Shown in pieces: positions 17,109 through 29,383 of a stretch of DNA of 64,000 nt; position 1 is the stretch's first letter, and each line of letters starts with the position of its first letter. Made by a program: the position numbers and the translations under genes. Below the pieces are notes generated by a model, which was not told the origin of the DNA, made no database searches, and was given only the letters and a program-made list of their open reading frames with translations. Source of the DNA: Myxococcales bacterium (lineage in GTDB: Bacteria > Myxococcota > Bradymonadia > UBA7976 > UBA1532). Location: the NCBI GenBank assembly GCA_020633515.1, contig JACKDM010000025.1, positions 8,548 to 72,547 on the forward strand. The letters are read 5' to 3'.

Positions 17109-18284
17109 ATGCCCGCTCTGTCGAACCGCAAGTCGGTCCCGGCGGCCGAGGTGGCGCCGGTGCCGATCAACGGCAGCGGCGAATTCGCCTCCAACCGCCC
17201 CCCGCCCCGCGGCCACTGCGAAGCCCCCGATCGGCTCGAAGCCTTCTTCCAGACCCTCGACAGCGCCCGCGGCAGCCGGCTGCTGATCGTCATCAAGGGC
17301 CACCCCGACCCCGACGCCATCGCCAGCGCCATCGCCCAGCGCCGCCTCGCCGCGGCCCACGACATCGACGCCACCATCGTCTTCTTCGACCAGATCAGCC
17401 ACCCGGAGAACCGCGCGCTCGTCAAGAGCCTCGACGCCGACCTCCGCCAGTACCGCGAAGACATGGACCTCAGCGCGTTCGACTTCATGTCGTTCGTCGA
17501 CACCCAGACCCCGCACCTGCCCGTCCGCGTCGCCAAGCCGCCCCCGATCCTCACCTTCGTCGACCACCACAAGATCGTCGGCGGCTTCGACGCCGCCTTC
17601 GTCGACATCCGCGAGGACGCCGGCGCCACCAGCAGCATCTACGCCGAGTACCTCGAGCACGGCCCGGTCGGCCTCCGCCTCGGCGACTCCGAAGACGCCC
17701 GCCTCGCCACCGCGCTCATGCACGGCATCCGCGCCGACACCGACAACCTCCTCCTCGCCCGCTCGATCGACTTCCGCGCCGGCGCCTACCTGCGCCAGTT
17801 CATCGACAACGACCTCCTCCGCCTCATCAGCAAGCAGTCGATCACCGCGCGCACCATGGAGATCATCCAGCGCGGCCTCAACAACAAGGTCATCCGCGGC
17901 ACCTTCCTCTTCGCCGGCGTCGGCTTCGTGCGCGAGGAGGACCGCGACGGCATCGCGCAGACCTCCGACTTCCTCCTCCGCCACGAAGGCGTCGAGACCG
18001 CGCTCGTCTTCGGCATCGTCAACGGCGACGTCGTCGACGGATCGCTGCGCACCAACAGCCCGACCATCGACCCCGACGGCTGGCTCAAGGCCGTCTTCGG
18101 CGCCGACTCCGCCGGCCGCCACTACGGCGGCGGCCGCCGCAACAAGGGCGGGTTCCGCATCCCGCTCGGCCTCTTCGCCCGCTGCCGCGATCGCGACGCG
18201 CTGTGGGCCATCGGCAAGAAGACCATCGAAGACCTCGTCTTCGACAAGATCGGCGTCGAGCAGGCCGACGGCGACGGCGGCTGA
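17109..18284 (+). CDS. DHH-family phosphoesterase
   Basis: 391 residues, longer than minimal NrnA. The DHH domain has KGHPDPDAIASA at about 60-71, FVDTQT at about 134-139 and the name-giving FVDHHKI at about 151-157, then GATSSIY. The DHHA1-like end contains GGGRRNKGGFRIPLG in place of the usual GGGH motif, so substrate binding may differ. Family members cleave nanoRNA, pAp or cyclic dinucleotide products; the exact substrate here is unknown. The N-terminal 45 residues (VPINGSGEF, RPPPRGHCEAPDR) are an extension. ATG 17109 is chosen at the first in-frame Met after the promoter. Confidence 0.85.
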   Translation: MPALSNRKSVPAAEVAPVPINGSGEFASNRPPPRGHCEAPDRLEAFFQTLDSARGSRLLIVIKGHPDPDAIASAIAQRRLAAAHDIDATIVFFDQISHPENRALVKSLDADLRQYREDMDLSAFDFMSFVDTQTPHLPVRVAKPPPILTFVDHHKIVGGFDAAFVDIREDAGATSSIYAEYLEHGPVGLRLGDSEDARLATALMHGIRADTDNLLLARSIDFRAGAYLRQFIDNDLLRLISKQSITARTMEIIQRGLNNKVIRGTFLFAGVGFVREEDRDGIAQTSDFLLRHEGVETALVFGIVNGDVVDGSLRTNSPTIDPDGWLKAVFGADSAGRHYGGGRRNKGGFRIPLGLFARCRDRDALWAIGKKTIEDLVFDKIGVEQADGDGG

Positions 18285-18300
18285 TCGCCCCACCGCGCAC

Positions 18301-18334
18301 AAAAAATGCCGCGCGCGATCGAAAATCGCGGGCA
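18301..18334 (-). terminator. Intrinsic terminator reading on the minus strand
   Basis: On the minus strand a hairpin (CGCGAT, a short loop, ATCGCG, extended by TGCC/GGCA with a bulge) is followed by TTTTTT. No minus-strand gene lies nearby, so it would end antisense transcription entering the DHH gene from the right, or an unannotated RNA. Confidence 0.4.
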
Positions 18335-18380
18335 GCGCGGTGAATAAACACCACCCCGGCGCAGACGACTCGCCCGTCGC

Positions 18381-18409
18381 TTGCGCCCCCCGGAGCGCGA
18401 CCCTATGCT
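18381..18409 (+). promoter_or_regulatory. Promoter of the LpoB-like lipoprotein operon
   Basis: TTGCGC at 18381-18386, a 17-base spacer and TATGCT at 18404-18409. The ATG is 44 bases downstream. Confidence 0.6.
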
Positions 18410-18452
18410 TCGCACCCGGTACCCGACCCCCATCGACCGAGGATTTACCCCC

Positions 18453-19064
18453 ATGCGCCGACTGCTCACCCTGCTGTCCGCCGCCGCCCTCAGCATGGCC
18501 CTCCCCGCCTGCGGCGGCGACCCCGCCTACGTCCGCGGCAGCGAGAACCCCGAGCTCGACGAGTACGCGATGTCGACCGGGCTCGACAAGAAGGACCTCG
18601 AGAACCTCTTCGACCAGAACAGCAAGAGCCTCCTCGGCAGCGGCGCCATGCGCCGCTGGCAGGAGATGTCGCGCGAGGGCAAGGAGCCCCGCATCGCGAT
18701 CTTCCCCGTCAAGAACGAGACGAGCGAGCACATCGACGGCCAGCTCAAGGCGCTGCTCTCGAAGTTCGAGACCGACCTCGTCAACAGCGGCTACGTCACC
18801 GTCGTCAGCTACGAAAACCAGAACGCGCTCGTCGAAGAGATCAAGAAGCAGCAGTCGGCCGCCTTCGACCCCGACAAGGCCGCGCAGCTCGGCCGCCAGC
18901 TCGGCGTGCAGTACTTCATCACCGGCAAGGTCTACGACTCCGCCGAGAAGTCCGGCGAAGAGCGCCGCGTACAGTACTTCCTCTTCATGCAGGCCATCGA
19001 CGTCGAGACCGGCGCGATCCGCTGGCAGAACGAGGCCAACCTGACCAAGGGCCTGATCAACTGA
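18453..19064 (+). CDS. LpoB-like lipoprotein (penicillin-binding protein activator family)
   Basis: 203 residues. The signal peptide ends in the lipobox LPAC at about residues 18-21. The mature domain has the LpoB pattern: RIAIFPVKNETSEHID, then FETDLVNSGYVTVVSY, then QLGRQLGVQYFITGKV, then VETGAIRWQNE. LpoB proteins are outer-membrane lipoproteins that activate class A PBPs; this family is also found with unrelated partners. ATG 18453 starts MRRLL. It is followed by a COG3014-like lipoprotein and a barrel protein, a set seen together in other Gram-negatives. Confidence 0.85.
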   Translation: MRRLLTLLSAAALSMALPACGGDPAYVRGSENPELDEYAMSTGLDKKDLENLFDQNSKSLLGSGAMRRWQEMSREGKEPRIAIFPVKNETSEHIDGQLKALLSKFETDLVNSGYVTVVSYENQNALVEEIKKQQSAAFDPDKAAQLGRQLGVQYFITGKVYDSAEKSGEERRVQYFLFMQAIDVETGAIRWQNEANLTKGLIN

Positions 19065-19110
19065 TCGCCTCGATCGGCCGACGGCCGGGCACCCTCCCCC
19101 GGAGCGCCCC

Positions 19111-20475
19111 ATGGTTCGCCTGCTCATCACCGCGCTCGGCCTCACCGCGCTCACCGCGCTGAGCGGCTGCGGCGGCTACGCCTCGACCAGCGAGGCCTTC
19201 CGCCAGTCGCTCGACCGCGGCCACGCCGAAGACGCGCTCATCCGGGTCAACGAAGCGCTCGGCGTCGACCGCGCCGAGCAGCTCCCGAGCAAACCCGACG
19301 AAGACACCCCGCTCTTGCTCCTCGAGCGCGGCACGATCCTCCAGGCGCTCGGCAACAACCAGCTCTCGGCGCGCGACTTCCAGCTCGCCGACAAGAGCCT
19401 CGACGTCCTCGACCTCACCGGCGACACCACCGGCGAGATCAGCAAGTACCTCTTCTCCGACGACGCGACCGTCTACAAGGCGCCGCCCCACGAGAAGCTG
19501 CTGCTCAACGCCGTCAACATGGTCAACTACCTCGTCCTCGGCGACACCTCGGGCGCCAAGGTCGAGGCGCGCCGCATGACCATCAACCGCAAGTACCTCG
19601 AGCGCGAAGAAGGCGAGGCGCTCAGCATGCTCGCGCTCGGCAGCTACCTCAGCGGCTTCGCCTTCGAAGCCGCCGGCGAGGCCGACATCGCGATGCGCCA
19701 CTACGGCGACGCGCTCGACGCCGGCGGCGTGCCCACGCTCGACGCCGCCGTCCGCCGCCTCGCCGCCCGCACCGGCCAGGGCGACCGCCGCCTCGCCGAG
19801 CTCGTCGCCGAGCCCACCGCGCTCCCCGAGGACGACGCCAAGCAGGCCGAGCTCCTCGTCGTCGTGCAGACCGGCATGGCGCCCTACCTCACCCCCGAGC
19901 GCCTCCCGATCGGCGCCGCGATCGTCGCCGCCTCCGACCCCGGCCGCGGCGCGCGCCTCGACGCCGACGACCGCGCCCGCGCGCAGGTCTTCGCCGCCAA
20001 GGGCGTGCTCAAGTGGGTCAACTACCCGCGCCTCGAACGCAGCACCATCGGCGGCGGCGCCCCCGCGATCGCGCTCGACGGCCGCGCGCTCGACGGCCAC
20101 GTCGGCCTCGACGTCGAACAGCGCGCCCTCGCCCGCTACGACCAGCTCAAAGGCACCCTGATCGCCGCCTCGCTCACCCGCCTCCTCACCCGCGCCGTCG
20201 CCGGCGAGGTCACCCAGGCGGTCGCCAAGGGCGCCAGCGGCGACAACCTCGTCGGCCTGCTCGCCGGCCTCGCGGTCGAAGGCGCCATGACCGCGGCCGA
20301 CACCCCCGACACCCGAAGCTGGGTGACCCTGCCCGCCCGCTTCCACCTCGCGCGTGCCCGTGTCCCCGCCGGCCAGCACACCGTCACGGTGCGCTACCGA
20401 GGCCAGACCCGAACCCGAACCGTCGAGCTCGCGCCCGGCGGCTGGGCGGTCGTCAACTTCTCCGAACTCCGCTGA
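19111..20475 (+). CDS. COG3014-like lipoprotein with TPR-like helices
   Basis: 454 residues. Lipobox LSGC at about 16-19. The helical N-terminal half has TPR-like pairs (LLLERGTILQALGNNQLSARDF, LNAVNMVNYLVLGD, LSMLALGSYLSGFAFEAAGE). The C-terminal part is beta-rich and ends with a typical RVPAGQHTVTVRYRG sheet motif. The family is uncharacterised and is often found beside LpoB-like lipoproteins, so a role in the cell envelope is inferred. It starts 46 bases after the previous stop. Confidence 0.8.
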   Translation: MVRLLITALGLTALTALSGCGGYASTSEAFRQSLDRGHAEDALIRVNEALGVDRAEQLPSKPDEDTPLLLLERGTILQALGNNQLSARDFQLADKSLDVLDLTGDTTGEISKYLFSDDATVYKAPPHEKLLLNAVNMVNYLVLGDTSGAKVEARRMTINRKYLEREEGEALSMLALGSYLSGFAFEAAGEADIAMRHYGDALDAGGVPTLDAAVRRLAARTGQGDRRLAELVAEPTALPEDDAKQAELLVVVQTGMAPYLTPERLPIGAAIVAASDPGRGARLDADDRARAQVFAAKGVLKWVNYPRLERSTIGGGAPAIALDGRALDGHVGLDVEQRALARYDQLKGTLIAASLTRLLTRAVAGEVTQAVAKGASGDNLVGLLAGLAVEGAMTAADTPDTRSWVTLPARFHLARARVPAGQHTVTVRYRGQTRTRTVELAPGGWAVVNFSELR

Positions 20476-20491
20476 CCCCTTGGAGACTCCG

Positions 20492-21073
20492 ATGAACACC
20501 CGTCGCCTCACCGCCCTCGTCACCGCCCTCATCGCCCTCGGCTTCGCCGCACAGGCCCTCGCCCTCGACGGCTACCGCGACCGCCGCGGCCTCTTCTACG
20601 GCCTCGGCCTCGGCGGCGGCTCGTTCCAGCCCGACGAAGACAACGCCGACAGCAGCCTCGGCTTCCACCTCCGCGGCCGCATCGGCGGCGGCGTCAACGA
20701 GCGCGTCACCCTCGACGGCGAGCTCGGCTGGCGCTTCCACAGCGAGGAGCGCAACCTCGGCCTCGGCGAGATCACGCTCGACTACGACATCATCACCGCC
20801 TTCGTCGGCGGCAACTTCTTCGTCTTCGACGGCCTCTACATCCGCGCCATGGGCGGCCTCGCCCACATGATCGTCGAAGCCGAGACCACCGGCGGCATCA
20901 CCGGCTCGGGCGAAGACAGCGAGACCGGCCTCGGCCTCGGCTTCGGCGTCGGCTACGAGTTCTTCGCCACCAGCGACCTCGCGATCGGCATCGGCGCCGA
21001 CTACCAGCTCCTCATGTTCGACGAGGGCGACGCGAGCCTCATCAACTTCGGCGTCCAGGCCACCTGGTACTGA
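20492..21073 (+). CDS. Outer-membrane beta-barrel protein
   Basis: 193 residues. Sec signal peptide of about 24 residues (ALIALGFAAQALAL). The rest alternates hydrophobic and polar residues in strands with GLGLGGGSF, LGFHLRGRIGGG and GLGLGFGVGYEFF, and ends NFGVQATWY with an aromatic C-terminal residue suited to BAM recognition. This is an eight-strand OmpA/OprF-like barrel type. ATG 20492 follows GGAGACTCCG. Last gene of the lipoprotein operon. Confidence 0.82.
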   Translation: MNTRRLTALVTALIALGFAAQALALDGYRDRRGLFYGLGLGGGSFQPDEDNADSSLGFHLRGRIGGGVNERVTLDGELGWRFHSEERNLGLGEITLDYDIITAFVGGNFFVFDGLYIRAMGGLAHMIVEAETTGGITGSGEDSETGLGLGFGVGYEFFATSDLAIGIGADYQLLMFDEGDASLINFGVQATWY

Positions 21074-21093
21074 CCGCGAAGTCGGCCCTGCCC

Positions 21094-21122
21094 TTGCCCG
21101 AGACCGCGCTCTGCCCTATCGT
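21094..21122 (+). promoter_or_regulatory. Promoter of prfB
   Basis: TTGCCC at 21094-21099, a 17-base spacer and TATCGT at 21117-21122, 38 bases before the prfB ATG. Confidence 0.55.
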
Positions 21123-21160
21123 GCGCGCCCGGCCATCACCCGCGCATTGAGGAGCCCGCC

Positions 21161-22295
21161 ATGAGCGCCCCCGAGATCACGCCCGCCACCCTCCACGCCC
21201 GCATCGAGACCCTCCGCGAGCGCATCGCCGACCTCGGGAGGTATCTTTGACGTCACGGCCCGCCGTGAACGCGTCGCCGAGCTCGACCACCTGAGCGCGC
21301 AGCCCGACTTCTGGAACGACCAGGAGAAGGCGCAGACGCTCCTGCGAGAGCGCACCGAGTCCAAGAATCTGCTCGACCGCCTCGATCGCGCCGCCACCCT
21401 CTGCGACGACGCCGAGGTCATGATCGAGCTCGCCGAAGACGACCCCCAGGGCCTCGTCGAAGCCGACGCCGCGCTCCGCGACGCCGACAAGCTCGTCGGC
21501 CGCATGGAGTTCCAGCGCATGCTCGGCGGCCCGCACGACGCCGCCAACAGCTATGTCAGCATCAACGCCGGCGCCGGCGGCACCGAGAGCCAGGACTGGG
21601 CCGACATGATCCTGCGCATGCTCACCCGCTACGCCGAGCGCAAAGGCTGGCGCGTCGAGCTGACCGACATGCAGCCCGGCGACGAGGCCGGCATCAAGAG
21701 CGCCACCCTCCGCGTCGAGGGCGAGTACGCCTTCGGCTACCTCAAGGCCGAGAACGGCGTACACCGCCTCGTCCGCATCTCGCCCTACGACGCCCAGAAG
21801 CGCCGCCACACCAGCTTCGCCAGCGTCGCGGTCCTGCCCGAGCTCGACGACGACATCGACATCGAGATCAACGAGAACGACCTCCGCGTCGACACCTACC
21901 GCTCCAGCGGCGCCGGCGGCCAGCACGTCAACAAGACCGACTCCGCCGTCCGCCTCACCCACATCCCCACCGGCCTCGTCGTCGCCTGCCAGGCCGAGCG
22001 CAGCCAGCACAAGAACCGCGCCAAGGCCCTCAAGCTCCTGCAAGCCCGGCTCTACGACCTCGAGCTCCAGAAGCGCACCGAGGAGCGCGACGCGCTCTAC
22101 GCCGGCAAGGCCAAGATCGACTTCGGCAGCCAGATCCGCAGCTACGTGCTCCAGCCCTACCAGATGGTCAAGGACCTGCGGACCCACCACGAGACCTCCG
22201 ACACCCAGGGCGTGCTCGACGGCGAGCTCGACGACTTCATCGAGGCCTTCCTCCTCAAGCACAGCGGCCAGGACGGCGACGAAGCCGGCACCTGA
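21161..22295 (+). CDS. prfB: Peptide chain release factor 2, programmed +1 frameshift
   Basis: RF2 releases peptides at UGA and UAA. The gene starts at ATG 21161 (MSAPEITP), 8 bases after GGAG. After 29 codons it meets an in-frame TGA at 21248-21250 in GGGAGGTATCTTTGAC, the standard RF2 autoregulatory site: an internal SD-like GGGAGG, a CTT slip codon, then UGA-C. Shifting +1 continues as DVTARRER and on to 22295, 377 residues in all. Conserved parts are GGQ in SSGAGGQHVNKTDSAVR, and the codon-recognition loop, which reads SPY here instead of the common SPF. Low RF2 favours the shift, so the gene controls its own level. Confidence 0.95.
21236..21251 (+). promoter_or_regulatory. Programmed +1 ribosomal frameshift site in prfB
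   Basis: GGGAGG (21236-21241), then TAT CTT TGA C. The SD-like element is 3 bases before the CTT slip codon and the stop is followed by C, exactly the conserved arrangement. Confidence 0.95.
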
Positions 22296-22696
22296 TCGAC
22301 CCCCCGCCGCGCCCGGATCCGAGATCAAGGGGAGAGTCGGGGGTTTGCCCATCTCTCCACACCTTTTTCCACAGGCCCGCCGCGGTCACCCCGCCGACAC
22401 CCACATGTCACCCTCGGATCTCCCCGAAGGGCGCGGCCCGCATCCTGGACCCGGGCGCCGATTTTGACTGCCTGGAGCGCACTTACGCGCGACCACCCAT
22501 CACCCGCCCCGATCGACTCCCATCGACGAAACCCCGAAAACGACCCTGGGGACCACTGGGGACAACCTGTGGATAACTCACCCGCGCGCGCCGATTTCGC
22601 CGTCGTCCGGGCCGCTTGACCCGGTGGGGGTCAGGCGATAAGGTCCCGCACCCTCCCACGCCCGGCGTGGGGGCCGTGCCAAAGGATCGCGCCCCG
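22296..22696. other. Intergenic region with two DnaA-box matches
   Basis: This is the longest non-coding stretch in the window (401 bases). It contains TTTTCCACA at 22365-22373 (plus) and a perfect TTATCCACA at 22568-22576 (minus strand). It also carries the lysS promoter at its right end. AT content is a little higher than in the flanks but there is no clear AT-rich unwinding element, and dnaA, dnaN or rpmH are not adjacent. It may be a DnaA-regulated or titration site; an origin is possible but not shown. Confidence 0.45.
22616..22644 (+). promoter_or_regulatory. Candidate promoter of lysS
   Basis: TTGACC at 22616-22621, a 17-base spacer and TAAGGT at 22639-22644, 53 bases before the lysS ATG. 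Confidence 0.5.
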
Positions 22697-24172
<1,476 letters not shown>

Positions 24173-24177
24173 GCCTC

Positions 24178-25832
24178 TTGCCCGGCGGCTACGAGAGCCT
24201 CGTCGGCTGGCGCTACCTCCTGCGCCGCCAGCGCCGACCGCAGGTGCTGCTCATCGGGCTCGCGCTGCTCGTCGTCGGCGCGATCGTGCTCGCGCTCGGC
24301 GCCTGGCTCCAGGGCCGCACCGGCGCCGAGCTCTCCGTCTTCGGCAACCAGCCCGGCCTCGCCCGCGGGCTCCTCGTCGGCGGCGGCGCCGCGACCGCCA
24401 TCGGCTTCTGCGTCGGCCTCTTCGGCGCGCTCAACACCTTCCTCACCGTCTTCGGCGCCTTCTCCGCCTTCATGGTCACCATCGGCGTCGCCGTCGTCAT
24501 CCTCGTCCTCGCGGTGATGAACGGCTTCCAGGGCGACCTGCGCGGCAAGATCATCGACACCTACGCCCACGTCGTCGTCGAGCCCGCCGCGAGCGGCGCC
24601 TGGATCGAAGACTACCGCCCGCTCACCGATCGGATCCGCGCCGTCGCCGGCGTCGAGGGCGCCACCCCGACGCTGCGCACCGAGGTCATGCTCTCGGCGC
24701 CCACCAACCTCGCCGCCGTCGCGCTGATGGGCGTCGACACCGCCACCATCGGGCAGGCCAACACCCTCCCCGCCACCATCCGCCACGGCTGCCTCGCCGT
24801 GCTCGACGACCCCACCGACGCCTGCCGCCCCTGGCTCCTCGACACCGCCGCGAAGCTGCGCACCCCCACCCCGCAGCAGCGCCTCGTCTTCGACGCGCCC
24901 CACCTCGCCGTCCGCCTCCGCCCCGGCGACGTGCCCCCGATCCCCACCCCCGTCGACGTCCAGCCCGAAGACCTGCCCGAGCCCGAACCCGACGCGCTCC
25001 CCGACGACCTCGCCTTCCCCACCCCCAGCCGCGCCCGCCCCGGCCCGCCGCCCGCGCTCATGATCGGCGCCGAGCTGCGCCGCAACCTCGCGCTCTGGCC
25101 CGACGAGGTCCTCAACGTCGTCTCCCCGCTCGGCGAGCTCGGCCCCGACGGCCCCGTGCCCAAGAGCCGGCCGTTCCACCTCGGCGGCTGGTTCGAATCG
25201 GGCATGCTCGAGTTCGACACCAAGCTCGCCTACGCCGGCCTCGGCGCCGTGCAGGTCTTCATGGGCCTCGGCGACGTCGCCGGCGCCATCCAGATCCGCG
25301 TCGCCGACCTCGACGCCGCCCGCGCCGTCCGCGACCGCCTCCGCGCCGAGCTCCCCGACGACCTCCGCGTCACCGACTGGCAGGACCGCAACCGCAACCT
25401 CTTCAGCGCGCTCCAGCTCGAGAAGGTCGCGATGTTCCTCGTGCTCACCATCAACCTCCTCCTCGCCGCCTTCGCCATCACCAGCACGCTCGTGATGACC
25501 ATCATCGAGCGCAAGCGCGAGATCGCCATCCTCATGGCGATGGGCAGCTCACCGGGCGCGATCCTCCGCATCTTCATGGCACAAGGCGCCTTCACCGGCG
25601 CCGTCGGCAGCGTCGTCGGGGCCACCATCGGCCTCGGAGGCGGCTTTCTGCTGGCGACGTTGGGCTTGCCCTTGGACCAGGAGGTCTATTACATCTCCGC
25701 CATTCCGGTCGACGTGAGAGCCTTCGACGTGGTTGCGATCATCGTCGTCGCGATGCTCGTCAGCCTGATCTCGACCATCTACCCCGCGCGCTACGCGTCC
25801 CGGCTCCGCCCCGTCGAAGGGCTCACCAGCGA

Positions 25833-25836
<4 letters not shown>
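24178..25836 (+). CDS. Lipoprotein-releasing ABC transporter permease, LolC/LolE type
   Basis: 552 residues, larger than the usual 400. The FtsX/MacB plan is present: a first TM ([20 protein letters not shown], followed by [12 protein letters not shown]), a large periplasmic domain, then three TMs near the end ([60 protein letters not shown]). [17 protein letters not shown] is the coupling helix for LolD. Unusual parts are two extra N-terminal TMs ([19 protein letters not shown] and [20 protein letters not shown]) and a Pro/Asp/Glu-rich insert at about 255-290. The TTG start at 24178 has GGAGAG about 10 bases upstream. Only one permease is seen, as in LolF-type systems. Confidence 0.88.
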
Positions 25837-26518
<682 letters not shown>

Positions 26519-26522
<4 letters not shown>

Positions 26523-28825
26523 TCCGCCGCGTGCTCGTCGCCCTCTTGCTGATCGGCGGCCTCGCCCTCCCCGCTCCTGCCCAGGAGCCCGGCGCCATCG
26601 ACCAGATCCGCGTCGCCGGCAACCGCCGCTCCGAGGCCGACGCCGTGCTCGCCGTCGTCGGCAGCCGCGCCGGCAAGCCCCTCGACCGCGCCCAGATCCG
26701 CGAAGACATCCGCCGCATCTTCGCGCTCGGCTTCTACACCGACGTCCAGGTCGACCTCTCCACCCAGGAAGGCCGCCAGGTCCTCACCTACGTCGTCGCC
26801 GAGAAGCCCTCGGTGCGCCAGGTCGTCTACCAAGGCAACGACGAGCTCGACGACGAGGAGCTCGGCGAGGTCGTCGACATCCGCCCGTTCGGCATCCTCG
26901 ACCTCGCCAAGGTCACCCGCAACGCCGAGAAGATCCGCGACCTCTACATCGAGAAGGGCTTCTTCCTCGCCGAGGTCGACTGGGACATCGTCGAGCTGCA
27001 GGACAACCAGGTCGACATCGTCTTCCGCATCACCGAGAAGGACGAGGTCACCGTCGCCCGCATCGTCATCGTCGGCAACGAGGCGCTCAGCGACGAGTAC
27101 ATCAAGGAGCGCATCGAGACCCGCGAAGGCGGCGCGCTCTCGTTCCTCACCGGCGCCGGCGCGTTTCAGAGCGAAGGCTTCGAGCGCGACCAGCTCCGCA
27201 TCGCCCAGTTCTACTACGACGAGGGCTACATCAAGGCCCGCGTCGGCCAGCCCCGCGTCGAGCTCGGCCCCGAGCGCCGCCGCATCTTCATCACCATCCC
27301 CGTCGAAGAAGGCGAGCGCTTCCGCACCGGCAGCGTCGACGTCACCGGCGACTTCCTCGAAGACAAACCCAAAGAAGACGTGATGAAGCTCGTGCAGCTC
27401 AGCGAGGGCGAGTGGTTCAGCTCGACGCGGCTGCGCGAGACCATCAACTACATCAGCGAGCTCTACAAAGACCGCGGCTACGCCTACGTCAACGTCATCC
27501 CCGACACCCGCCTCGACGAAGACGACCGCACCGTCGACCTCACCTTCCAGATCGACAAGGGCGAGAAGGTCCGCATCGGCCGCATCGTCGTCGTCGGCAA
27601 CACCCGCACCCGCGACAAGGTCATCCGCCGCGAGATGCGCCTCTACGAAGGCGAGTACTACAGCTCATCGGGCCTCAGCCGCTCCGAGCGCCTCATCAAC
27701 CGCCTCGGCTTCTTCGAGACCGTCACGCTCCGCACCACCCGCGGCGCGACCGAAGACACGATGGACGTCATCGTCGAGGTCAAGGAGAAGCCCACCGGCA
27801 CCTTCCAGATCGGCGCCGGCTTCAGCTCGATCGAGAGCTTCGTCGCCCAGGCCCAGATCGCGCAGAACAACCTCTTCGGCCGCGGCCAGACCCTCAGCCT
27901 GCAAGCGCAGCTCTCGTCGATCCGCAGCATCGCCAACATCCAGTTCGCCGACGACTACTTCCTCGACACCCGGCTCCGCTTCGCGACCAACCTCTACCGC
28001 TACGAGAACACCTACCAGGACTTCACCCGCGAGAGCCTCGGCGGCGACGTCACCCTCGGCTACCCGCTCGGCGACGACTGGAGCGTCGCGCTCACCTACA
28101 CCCTCGAAGAGGTCAGCGTCGAAGCCGGCGGCTACAGCGGCAACGTCACCGGGCTGCGCATCGCCAACCTCGACGGCGAGGGCATCACCAGCTCGATGCG
28201 GCTCTCGCTGTTCTACGACACCCGCAACAACCGCCTCTTCCCGAGCGCCGGCGTCTACGCGAGCGCCAGCGTCGAGAACGCCGACGAGTGGCTGCTCTCG
28301 GAGAACCGCTTCACCCGCTACAGCCTCATCGGCCGCTACTACTACGACGTCGGGCTCGGCATCGTCGCCAAGGTCAACGCCCGCTGGGGCCTCATCACCA
28401 GCCCCGACCCGCGCGGCGTCCCGCTCTTCGAGCGCTTCTTCGTCGGCGGCCCGCTCTCGGTCCGCGGCTTCCGCCGCCAGACCCTCGGCACCGAGATCGA
28501 GGTCCCCCGTCAGGGCACGCCCGACGCCGACCAGCTCACCTTCAACATCGGTGGCACCGAGCAGGCCATCATCAACTTCGAGCTCGAGTTCCCCATCTTC
28601 GAGCGCGTCGGCATCCGCGGCGTCGCCTTCGTCGACGGCGGCAACGCCTTCGAGCGATCCGCCAGCTACGCCGACAAGCTCGACTCGCTGCGTTATGCCT
28701 GGGGCTTCGGCGTCCGCTGGTTCTCGCCGATCGGCCCGCTGCGCTTCGAGTGGGGCTTCCCGTTCGCGCCCCGCGAGGATGAACAGGACAGCGTCTTCGA
28801 GTTCTCCATCGGCAACTTCTTCTAG
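26519..28825 (+). CDS. bamA: Outer-membrane protein assembly factor BamA
   Basis: Central component of the BAM complex, inserting beta-barrel proteins. 768 residues. Sec signal peptide 1-22 ([17 protein letters not shown]). Five POTRA domains at about 25-425, seen as repeats of [49 protein letters not shown] and [13 protein letters not shown]. The Omp85 barrel follows, with the L6 motif VRGFRR at about 648-653 and a C-terminal Phe (SIGNFF). GTG start at 26519 overlaps the lolD stop. Confidence 0.95.
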
Positions 28826-28837
28826 GAGCCCCGTCCC

Positions 28838-29383
28838 ATGCGCCACCTCGCCCTCGGCCTCACCGCCCTCCTCGCCCTCGCCGCGATCCCCGTCACCGCC
28901 GCCGCCCAGAAGGCCGACGAGACCGTGCGCGTCGCCTACGTCGACCTCCAGCGCGCGCTGCTCGAGGTCGAGGACGGCAAGAAGGCGAAGAAGCAGCTCG
29001 AGACGATGAAGGCCGACCGCCAGAAGGAGCTCGACGCGCTTCAGACCGAGGTCCGCAAGCTCAAGGAGGACTTCGACCGTCAGGCCGAGTTCATGAAGCC
29101 CGACGTCCGCCAGCAGAAGCAGATCGAGCTCGCGCAGAAGCTCCAGCAGCTCCAGCAGACCTACGCCGAGAAGCAGAAGGAGCTCGTCTCCGAAGAGGCC
29201 AAGCTCACCCAGAAGATCTTCGCCCGCATGGGCCGCATCCTCGCCAAGGTCGGCGAGAGCCAGGGCTTCACGATGATCTTCGAGAAGACCGAGTCCTCGC
29301 TGCTGTGGGCCCCGCGCCACCTCGACCTCACCGACGAGCTGATCCGCCGCTACAACGCGGGCGAGGGCAAGCAGGAGAAGTGA
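28838..29383 (+). CDS. Periplasmic chaperone, OmpH/Skp family
   Basis: 181 residues. Signal peptide 1-25 (LALGLTALLALAAIPVTAAA). Core strand VRVAYVDLQRALLEVEDGKKAKKQ, then long charged coiled-coil arms rich in Lys/Glu/Gln at about 50-125, then GFTMIFEKTESSLLWAP. Skp carries unfolded barrel proteins to BamA. ATG 28838 follows AGGAGCCCC, 12 bases behind bamA; the stop overlaps the lpxD start (GTGA). Confidence 0.93.
   Translation: MRHLALGLTALLALAAIPVTAAAQKADETVRVAYVDLQRALLEVEDGKKAKKQLETMKADRQKELDALQTEVRKLKEDFDRQAEFMKPDVRQQKQIELAQKLQQLQQTYAEKQKELVSEEAKLTQKIFARMGRILAKVGESQGFTMIFEKTESSLLWAPRHLDLTDELIRRYNAGEGKQEK

Noticed and set aside
22296..22696. Replication origin
   Set aside because: Only two DnaA boxes, no AT-rich unwinding element and no dnaA, dnaN, gidA or rpmH nearby; kept only as a finding.
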